Assembly (NCBI RefSeq): GCF_043195125.1
Contig: NZ_JBAFWR010000004.1
DNA: 64,000 nucleotides
DNA from: NCEH01 sp043195125
GTDB taxonomy: Bacteria; Pseudomonadota; Alphaproteobacteria; Rhizobiales; Xanthobacteraceae
Reading direction: 5' to 3' (one strand)
The notes under the pieces are model-generated. The model made no database searches, was not told the origin of the DNA, and worked only from the letters and a program-made list of their open reading frames with translations. This document shows, one piece after another, positions 62,915 to 64,000 of this stretch. Made by a program: the position numbers and the translations under genes. Numbering within the stretch: position 1 is the stretch's first letter; the number at the start of each line of letters is the position of its first letter.

Positions 62915-63723
62915 GTCTCGCACCTTCCGAGCGGACCGGCGAAAACCCGCGCCGCCCGCGCGCACCCAGCGCGGCGGCGGTGGAGATGAAGCGCGCTTAT
63001 GCCCGCCAGGGCGCCATCGGCCTCGCCCTCGCGGCGCTCGTCATCGGCGGCTGGCTGGCGGGGCACATCTTCGGCGTCTTCTTCCTACGCCTCGCGCCGC
63101 CGGATATCTACGCCGCGCCGCTGGTGATCGCGCTCCAGACCTGGCTTGATGTCGGCCTGTTCATCATCGCGCACGATTGCATGCATGGCTCGTTGGCGCC
63201 GTTCCGGCCGAAGATCAACCTCTGGGTAGGCCGGATCGCGCTCGGCCTCTATGCGGCCTTCAGCTACGATCGCCTCCTGCCGAAGCACCACGACCACCAC
63301 CGGCATTCCGGCACGGCGGACGATCCCGATTTCGACGCCGACCATCCCGACTGCTTCTGGCCCTGGTTCCTGCGCTTCATGCGTACCTATTTCGGCTGGC
63401 GCGAGTTCGGCATCCTCACCGCTGTTCTGGCGGTCTATATCCTCGTTATCGGCGCGCCGGTGGTGAACGTGCTGCTGTTCTGGGCGCTGCCGGCGCTGCT
63501 CTCGGCGCTGCAATTGTTCTATTTCGGCACCTATCGGCCGCACCGCCACGGCGAACCCGGATTCGCTGACGCCCACAATGCCCGCAGCAACGAGTTCAGC
63601 TATGTCTGGTCGCTGCTGACCTGCTTTCATTTCGGCTATCACCACGAACACCACGAGGCGCCCTATGTGCCGTGGTGGCGGCTGCCGAAATATCGGCGGG
63701 AGAATACTGCGGGACGCGGCTGA
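62911..63723 (+). CDS. crtW: Beta-carotene ketolase
   Basis: Fatty-acid-desaturase-fold diiron ketolase of 270 residues adding 4-keto groups to beta-ionone rings. His motifs are HDCMHGS, HHDHHRHSG and FHFGYHHEHHEAP. The segments DPDFDADHPDCFWPWF and YFGTYRPHR are typical of CrtW. The GTG start overlaps the crtZ stop. Together with crtZ it can give astaxanthin-type ketocarotenoids. N-terminal residues 1-30 are Arg/Pro-rich and variable. Convergent with crtX. Confidence 0.95.
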   Translation: MSLAPSERTGENPRRPRAPSAAAVEMKRAYARQGAIGLALAALVIGGWLAGHIFGVFFLRLAPPDIYAAPLVIALQTWLDVGLFIIAHDCMHGSLAPFRPKINLWVGRIALGLYAAFSYDRLLPKHHDHHRHSGTADDPDFDADHPDCFWPWFLRFMRTYFGWREFGILTAVLAVYILVIGAPVVNVLLFWALPALLSALQLFYFGTYRPHRHGEPGFADAHNARSNEFSYVWSLLTCFHFGYHHEHHEAPYVPWWRLPKYRRENTAGRG

Positions 63724-63744
63724 GCGTTTCGCCCGGCGCTCTGT

Positions 63745-64000
63745 CTATCCCTGCGCCCGGGCCACCGCCGACAGGATCAGGTCCGCCGCCTCGCCCACTC
63801 CGCCGCTCGCCGTGATCTCGCTTTGGATGCGCCGCGCGGCGATGGCATAGGCGGGGTCGGATAGCACGAGGCCGAGGGCCTCTTCCACCCGCCGCGCCGA
63901 TGCCTTCTTGGCCGGAAAGATGCGCGCGACCCCGCTATAGAGCAGGCGCGCGGAAATGCCGGGCTGCTCAAAGGCGATTGGCATGGCCACCAGCGGCACG
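63745..64000 (-). CDS. crtX: Carotenoid glycosyltransferase CrtX (3' part only)
   Basis: The last 85 residues of a glycosyltransferase; the frame runs off the window at base 64000. The C-terminal donor-binding end PLVAMPIAFEQPGISARLLY, SGVARIFPAKKASARRVEEAL and GGVGEAADLI matches the macrolide/zeaxanthin glucosyltransferase family (MGT-type). Its place convergent to crtW supports a role in making carotenoid glycosides. Only the family and context are visible, so the sugar cannot be judged. Confidence 0.78.
   Translation of the reverse strand, partial: VPLVAMPIAFEQPGISARLLYSGVARIFPAKKASARRVEEALGLVLSDPAYAIAARRIQSEITASGGVGEAADLILSAVARAQG

Overview
The window is a GC-rich chromosomal segment of an alphaproteobacterium, most likely order Hyphomicrobiales (Rhizobiales) and perhaps a Xanthobacter-like lineage. 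The evidence is gene content and order: an add/tsaE/murU/divL block, an lptC-lptA-lptB-rpoN block, a ubiE-ubiB-coaBC-dut block, and a carotenoid cluster. The family-level guess is inference. No rRNA, CRISPR array or intact insertion sequence is visible; one tRNA is present, tRNA-Leu(CAG).

Region 1 (1-4400) starts inside a betaine/choline-type ABC permease with tandem permease domains. A visibly lower-GC island follows. It holds a calpain-like cysteine protease with a complete Cys/His/Asn triad and a small secreted protein. It also holds the N-terminal stub of a phage-type tyrosine integrase and a cluster of direct and inverted TGTAGGCA repeats beside the 3' end of tRNA-Leu. This looks like the decayed remains of an element integrated at the tRNA.

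Region 2 (4400-31960) is housekeeping. It contains enoyl-CoA hydratase, mutM and rmuC, then def-fmt-truA on the plus strand, then trxA. A long minus-strand run follows: divL-like kinase, tsaE-amgK fusion, murU, an mltB-type transglycosylase, addB, addA, trxA. Next on the minus strand come ubiE, ubiB, a c-type cytochrome-like protein, coaBC, dut, an Rrf2 regulator and cysK. The DivL-like kinase carries Tyr where the phospho-accepting His should be.

Region 3 (31960-45700) has a 1198-residue symporter/histidine kinase/receiver hybrid, rpoN, lptB, lptA, lptC and a short RNase D. Two tandem secreted CVNH-like proteins, a STY0301-like protein, ilvD, a CsbD protein, a YggT protein and a DUF167 protein complete it.

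Region 4 (45700-57870) is a uronate catabolism locus: kdgF, kduD, kduI, a TRAP transporter (dctPQM, with dctM frameshifted near its start), two GntR regulators, uxaA, uxaC, a fructuronate/tagaturonate reductase and an SDR. It could import hexuronates or unsaturated uronates and carry them to 2-keto-3-deoxygluconate or 2,5-diketo-3-deoxygluconate products. The KDG kinase and aldolase are not in the window.

Region 5 (57895-64000) is a carotenoid locus: type 2 IPP isomerase, crtE, a two-gene ABC exporter translationally coupled to crtE, crtZ, crtW, and the C-terminus of a crtX-type glycosyltransferase at the window edge. It implies hydroxylated, ketolated and probably glycosylated carotenoids. 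crtB, crtI and crtY must lie elsewhere.
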